Shown here: piece after piece, positions 60,489 through 64,000 of the stretch
Layout: each line of letters begins with the position of its first letter
Numbering within the stretch: position 1 is the first letter of the stretch
Source of the DNA: Kineosporia babensis
GTDB lineage: Bacteria; Actinomycetota; Actinomycetes; Actinomycetales; Kineosporiaceae
Assembly (NCBI RefSeq): GCF_021129305.1
Contig: NZ_JAJOMB010000016.1
Coordinates: forward strand, 62,001-126,000
Direction: 5' to 3'
Length of the DNA stretch: 64,000 bases
The notes under the pieces: model-generated
What the model saw: only the letters and a program-made list of their open reading frames with translations
What the model was told of the DNA's origin: nothing
Databases searched by the model: none
Position numbers and translations under genes: made by a program

Positions 60489-60806
60489 TCAAGCGGTAGC
60501 GGGCACCAGGACGTCCTGACACCACTGGCGGAACGTGGTCGGGGTGCTGAATTCCGGGGTGCGAACGACCCCGGCGTCGAGGCCCGCGTTCTTGGCCAGG
60601 GCCATGTCGATCACGCCTTGGGCCATGGCCTCGAAGGTGCCTCGGGCAAGCAGGTTGGCCCGGTGCGTCTCGATCGGGATCTGCTCGTAACGCACCTCGC
60701 GGCCAAGCACCTCGGACAGAACTGCGGCCTGCTCGTCGTACGAAATGTCTTCCGGGCCGAGCACCGGCCGTTCCTCGAAGCCGTTCCAGGTCTGGTCGAG
60801 CAGGGT
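60489..60806 (-). pseudogene. 3' remnant of an NmrA-family NAD(P)H-binding protein gene
   Basis: About 105 codons encoding the C-terminal part of an NmrA/HSCARG-type protein: LLDQTWNGFEERPVLGPEDI, then SYDEQAAVLSEVLGREVRYE, the standard end segment of these NAD(P)H-binding regulators. The Rossmann half, with the cofactor loop, is missing. The remnant begins right at the stop codon of the vapC-like gene and lies in the same frame. A GTG at 60764 could start a 91-residue peptide, but it would be only a fragment. I read it as a truncation left by an insertion or deletion next to the toxin-antitoxin pair. Confidence 0.75.
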
Positions 60807-61217
60807 TCAATCCCGGCCTGGGCTTGCCACCGGCAGTCCCGAGGCCGCTGCGCTCGCCAGCAGTCGCTGGTCGTAAGTCACGAAGGCAGTGAGGTCACCT
60901 CCGGAAGCATTGCTCAGAGTCCGGGCAGTAGCCAGGTGGATCGCGTCCAGGCTGCGCACCATCGGATCGGTGAACGCAGCCGCAGTATCGCGCACGGTCG
61001 CATCGATCTCGACGCGAAAGATCCGCCCGATGGCCGACGGCACTCCGATCAAGGCTTCGGGGGCCGAACGACGGAGCGCACGAGGTACTTCCACCTCGAC
61101 GAGAGCAGAAGAGACCAGCGGCACGCCGTCGTGCTTGTTGAGCCAGCCGATCAGGTCGCTGCTGTGCGTCTCCTGCCGCACCATCTTCACGACGGCGGCG
61201 GAATCCAGGTAGATCAC
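60807..61217 (-). CDS. vapC: VapC-like PIN-domain toxin
   Basis: A 136-residue PIN-domain ribonuclease. The acidic metal site is complete: Asp5 (MIYLDSAAVVKMV), Glu41 or Glu43 (SSALVEVEVPRAL), Asp91 (RSLDAIHLATA) and Asp116 (VTYDQRLL). VapC toxins cut tRNA or rRNA and are held by the paired antitoxin. The GTG at 61217 overlaps the antitoxin stop as GTGA. Its stop abuts the NmrA remnant. The target RNA is unknown. Confidence 0.92.
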   Translation of the reverse strand: MIYLDSAAVVKMVRQETHSSDLIGWLNKHDGVPLVSSALVEVEVPRALRRSAPEALIGVPSAIGRIFRVEIDATVRDTAAAFTDPMVRSLDAIHLATARTLSNASGGDLTAFVTYDQRLLASAAASGLPVASPGRD

Positions 61218-61492
61218 CAGCGCTCCTCGTCACGCATTGCCGCGAGCGTGTCGGACACGTCGATCCCACCGTCGCCCCACGCGGGCGGCAGAGGCAAGGG
61301 CCCCGTGGTGGTCGGCGGACTGGCCTTCCCGGAGGCGACCAGCCGAGCCAGAGCAGCCTGATCATCGGTGACCGGCACAAGCCGGGCAATCGGACGTCCT
61401 CTGTCGGTGATCTCCAGCGACTCGCCGCCGCTGACCCTGGCCAGAACCTGGCTGGTGTTCTGGTTCAGCTCCCGAATCCCGATTTGCTGCAT
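61214..61492 (-). CDS. vapB: Phd/YefM-type antitoxin of the VapC pair
   Basis: A 92-residue antitoxin. The N-terminal DNA-binding half is Phd/YefM-like (IGIRELNQNTSQVLARVSGG, then SLEITDRGRPIARLVPV), and the C-terminal tail (GDGGIDVSDTLAAMRDEERW) would wrap the toxin. The ATG at 61492 is preferred over a longer open frame because it matches the family start and lies just past a perfect palindromic operator. It is first in the module, as usual. Confidence 0.9.
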   Translation of the reverse strand: MQQIGIRELNQNTSQVLARVSGGESLEITDRGRPIARLVPVTDDQAALARLVASGKASPPTTTGPLPLPPAWGDGGIDVSDTLAAMRDEERW

Positions 61493-61502
61493 GAGCGCAA
61501 TC

Positions 61503-61521
61503 GTAGAACGAGATGTTCTAC
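61503..61521. promoter_or_regulatory. Antitoxin operator palindrome
   Basis: GTAGAAC (61503-61509) and GTTCTAC (61515-61521) form a perfect inverted repeat with a 5-bp spacer, 10 bp before the antitoxin ATG. Reading leftward, TACGAT overlaps the arm and lies 7 nt before the ATG, so it could be the -10 of a leaderless, autorepressed promoter. Confidence 0.75.
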
Positions 61522-61645
61522 AAAGCTCGCGCTGTTTCGCTGACGCCAACGGCAGATGGTCCATGCGTTCAGAATACGCAAATTCCGATGCTCAGTCGCT
61601 TTATCGCCTACCAAGACGAAAAAACACGATCTTGTGCCAGCGGGG

Positions 61646-63211
61646 TCAGATCTGGAAGCGTGCGACCGTGGTGCTGAGTTCGGCGCTCATCCGGGCCAGT
61701 TCGAGGGTGGCCCGCTCGGCGTCGGTGACGCCGCTAGTGGTCAGCGTGGCGTTGCTGGCGACGCCGCTGATGTTGTGGTCGACCTGGGCGCACGCGTCGG
61801 CGGCCAGGGCGACCGAGGTGTTGATCTCGCTGGTGGTGCCGGACTGCTCTTCGACCGCCGAGGCGATGATCGTCTGGTAGTCGCTGATCGTCGAGATCAC
61901 CTGGGTGATGTCGGTGATCGCGTCCACCGCGCCGGCCGCGTCCAGGCGCAGGGTGTCGATCCGTCCGGTGATCTGGGCGGTGGCCTCGGCGGTCTGCTGA
62001 GCCAGCTGTTTGACCTCGTCGGCGACCACCGCGAAGCCCTTGCCGGCGGTACCGGCGCGGGCCGCCTCGATCGTGGCGTTGAGGGCCAGCAGGTTGGTCT
62101 GGGCGGCGATCGCGGTGATCGTGTTGATCACGTCGCTGATCTCGGTGGACGAGCGGCCGAGCTTGTCCACGGTGGAGGCGCGCCCCGCGTTGTCGGCGAT
62201 CTCCCGGATCGCGCCGCTCATCTCACCGGCAGCGGTCGAGACCGACTGGATGCTCGAGGTGATCTCGGCCGCCGATCCGCCGGCCACCTCAGCCTGCGCG
62301 GAGGTGTCGAGCGCCGAGGAGCGAATGGACGTCGTGGTTGCGGTCAGTTGCTCGGCGGCAGCGGCCAGCGAGTCGGCGTTGCGTCCGATCATGGCCATCG
62401 ACGCCCGGGTGACTTCCAGAACCTGGGCCAGTGAGCGGGCCAGGTCGGTGATCTCGTCACGCCCTTCGATCTGCGGGCGTCCGCGCAGGTCACCGCCGGC
62501 CAGCCGGTCAAGGTCGACGACGAGCCGGTGCATCGGCCGGGTGACCGATCGGGTGATCAGCGCGGCCAGCGCTCCGGCCAGCAGCAGCGCCACCAGACCG
62601 GTGGCCAGCATCAGGACCTTCGCCTGGGTGGCGGCCGACTCGGCAGCGGCAATGGTCGTGGCGGTGCTGCGGTTCACGTCGGCGGTGAGGTCGGACAACT
62701 GGGTGGTGACGGCCTGGAACAGCTCGATGGCCCGCCCCAGCACCAGTTCGTCGGCCGCTGCGCGAGCAGTCGGGGTGTCCTGCCGATACCGGGCGATGAT
62801 GTCGGCGTCGAGGTTCATGAACTCCTGGAACGCCGTCGAGGTCCGGTCAAGCATCCGGCGTTCCTCGGCGCTCAGATCGTGCTGACGCAGTCGGGCCAGG
62901 TCTTGCGTGAACGCTGCGGTGGAGGCCAGGAACGCCTTGCGCGAGCTACCGGAGTCGGACGTCGCGTCCGGGGTGTTGCGAGCGATGTCGAATGCATAGG
63001 CGGTCTGCCAGCCGTTGAAGTCCGCAGTCCGATACGTCGCCGTCCCCACGTCCGACACCAGGGCACCGGCCGAGGCGACTTTCCTGGAGGCCGCGCTCTG
63101 CCGGTCGATCGCCAGCAGGCCTGCGACGACCACGACGCACAGCAGAAGCGCCACCACGGCGAACGCAGACACCAGCCGCACGCCTAAACGCAAAGATCGA
63201 ACCCAGGCCAT
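61646..63211 (-). CDS. Methyl-accepting chemotaxis protein
   Basis: A 521-residue transmembrane chemoreceptor. TM1 ([20 protein letters not shown]) and TM2 ([20 protein letters not shown]) flank a 170-residue helical sensor domain of the four-helix type. A HAMP segment follows ([20 protein letters not shown]), then the signalling hairpin whose tip is [20 protein letters not shown], followed by [20 protein letters not shown]. The stretch from [12 protein letters not shown] to TVDKLGRSS seems about two heptads shorter than in related receptors, while the return helix is full length. ATG at 63211 gives a typical receptor start; a GTG at 63265 is the alternative. No other chemotaxis genes are in the window. 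Confidence 0.92.
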   Translation of the reverse strand: MAWVRSLRLGVRLVSAFAVVALLLCVVVVAGLLAIDRQSAASRKVASAGALVSDVGTATYRTADFNGWQTAYAFDIARNTPDATSDSGSSRKAFLASTAAFTQDLARLRQHDLSAEERRMLDRTSTAFQEFMNLDADIIARYRQDTPTARAAADELVLGRAIELFQAVTTQLSDLTADVNRSTATTIAAAESAATQAKVLMLATGLVALLLAGALAALITRSVTRPMHRLVVDLDRLAGGDLRGRPQIEGRDEITDLARSLAQVLEVTRASMAMIGRNADSLAAAAEQLTATTTSIRSSALDTSAQAEVAGGSAAEITSSIQSVSTAAGEMSGAIREIADNAGRASTVDKLGRSSTEISDVINTITAIAAQTNLLALNATIEAARAGTAGKGFAVVADEVKQLAQQTAEATAQITGRIDTLRLDAAGAVDAITDITQVISTISDYQTIIASAVEEQSGTTSEINTSVALAADACAQVDHNISGVASNATLTTSGVTDAERATLELARMSAELSTTVARFQI

Positions 63212-63374
63212 GTCTGCCGCATCGGAGCGCGGCGCCCCGAACCTGAGCAGCAGCCGGCGGGACACCGTCCTACCGTCCCGCTTTCCGGGACCTGCGGGCG
63301 ATTGGTGGCGATATGTCACGATCGGGCGCCAGAATGATCCGGCCGCCGTCATCCGAGAAACAGAGGTCGCGTCC

Positions 63375-64000
63375 ATGACTGATCCTCGGCTCTCCGCCGA
63401 CACCACGATCGACTCCGGCGTTCCGCAGTCGGCCCGGATCTGGAACTACTGGCTCGGTGGCACGAACAACTTCGCGGCCGACCGGGCCGCCGGGGACGAG
63501 GTGCTGGCCCGCATCCCGGACATCGCCCTCGGAGCACGGGCCGATCGTGCCTTTCTGCAGCGGGTGGTCCGGTTCCTGATCGCCGAGGCGGACGTCCGCC
63601 AGTTCCTGGACATCGGGGCCGGGCTGCCCACCGAGAACAACACTCACGAAGTTGCCCAGTCCCTCGATCCGGCCTGCCGCGTGGTCTACGTCGACAACGA
63701 CCCACTGGTCCTGGAGCAGGCCCAGGCCCTGCTGGTCAGCACGCCGGAGGGAGCCAGCGACTACGTGCAGGCCGATCTGCGCGAGCCCGCGGCGATCCTG
63801 ACCGCTGCGGCCCGGACCCTGGACTTCAGCCGGCCGGTCGGGCTGATGCTGCTGGGGGTCGTCAACCATCTGATGGACGACGGTCAGGCCCAGAACGCCG
63901 TCGCCCAGCTGGTCTCGGCCATGCCGGCCGGGAGTTACCTCGTCCTGACCCACTCCACCGCCGAGATCCACGGCGACGCGATGCTCGAGGTGATGCACGA
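63375..64000 (+). CDS. SAV2177/DUF574-type SAM-dependent methyltransferase, partial
   Basis: The first 208 residues of a gene that runs off the right edge. The actinobacterial SAV2177-family pattern is clear: [20 protein letters not shown] near the start, [33 protein letters not shown] (AdoMet loop), [32 protein letters not shown], and [12 protein letters not shown] at the end of the window. Family members are common in high-GC actinomycetes and their substrates are mostly unknown. The ATG at 63375 is divergent from the chemotaxis receptor, with at least 109 bp between. Confidence 0.93.
   Translation, partial: MTDPRLSADTTIDSGVPQSARIWNYWLGGTNNFAADRAAGDEVLARIPDIALGARADRAFLQRVVRFLIAEADVRQFLDIGAGLPTENNTHEVAQSLDPACRVVYVDNDPLVLEQAQALLVSTPEGASDYVQADLREPAAILTAAARTLDFSRPVGLMLLGVVNHLMDDGQAQNAVAQLVSAMPAGSYLVLTHSTAEIHGDAMLEVMH

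Noticed and set aside
1-64000. CRISPR arrays, tRNA or rRNA genes, insertion sequences, prophage
   Set aside because: I saw no regularly spaced repeats, no tRNA or rRNA signatures, and no transposase or phage proteins.

Overview
The window is high-GC DNA from an actinomycete. Pointers are many GTG starts and 4-bp stop/start overlaps, an Lsr2-like DNA-binding tail, a SigE-family sigma factor, a maleylpyruvate-isomerase-like thiol-transferase fold protein, WXG100/EccC secretion genes, a DtxR/IdeR-type iron box and an SAV2177-type methyltransferase. A methyl-accepting chemotaxis protein and a GGDEF-EAL protein suggest a motile actinomycete such as a member of the Kineosporiaceae; that placement is inference only.

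Layout. 0.1-3.5 kb: a GNAT acetyltransferase, a SMI1/KNR4 protein, and a BRCT/Lsr2-tailed protein whose DnaQ-like exonuclease domain has lost its first catalytic motif. 3.5-16.2 kb: a carbohydrate locus. A DUF5107-TPR protein, a binding lipoprotein, two permeases and a GH2 enzyme form one leftward operon. It diverges from an AraC regulator, with a 21-bp-spaced direct repeat between them, and a GH35 enzyme lies beyond a hairpin terminator. 16.4-22.1 kb: secreted CAP protein, atypical SDR, AraC regulator, SigE-family sigma factor with a coupled membrane protein, and a membrane/LRR protein. 22.3-25.1 kb: a c-di-GMP synthase/phosphodiesterase with PAS domain. 25.2-29.0 kb: a superoxide dismutase with a Nur-like box and a coupled small gene, then a PepSY membrane protein, an M56 peptidase and a BlaI/CopY repressor linked by three copies of TCTAC-N5-GTAGA.

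29.2-44.7 kb is an iron/siderophore uptake island. It holds an IrtAB/YbtPQ-like pair of fused ABC proteins, a double AraC regulator made of two complete modules in one chain, an iron box, and an eight-gene operon in which all seven junctions overlap by exactly 4 bp. The operon encodes a siderophore-interacting reductase fused to a methyltransferase, a binding lipoprotein, two FecCD permeases, an ATPase, an esterase, and a second ABC pair in which one half lost its Walker motifs and the other its signature motif. Together these would import a ferric siderophore, release iron by reduction or hydrolysis, and move siderophore or product across the membrane. No siderophore synthetase is present.

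44.8-58.3 kb is a WXG100/type VII-like secretion island. It has a 1645-residue RHS polymorphic toxin with a WXG-like N terminus and an unassigned 242-residue tail, two small WXG100-type proteins around a PDGW-type protein, a YukD/FHA-like EccC ATPase, a LysM membrane protein and a ricin-type lectin membrane protein. EccB, EccD, EccE and mycosin are absent, and no immunity gene follows the toxin.

58.3-64.0 kb: a DinB-like protein, an SDR divergent from a TetR regulator over a compact leaderless promoter, a VapBC-like module abutting the 3' remnant of an NmrA-family gene, a chemotaxis receptor with an apparently shortened signalling hairpin, and the start of an SAV2177-family methyltransferase running off the right edge.
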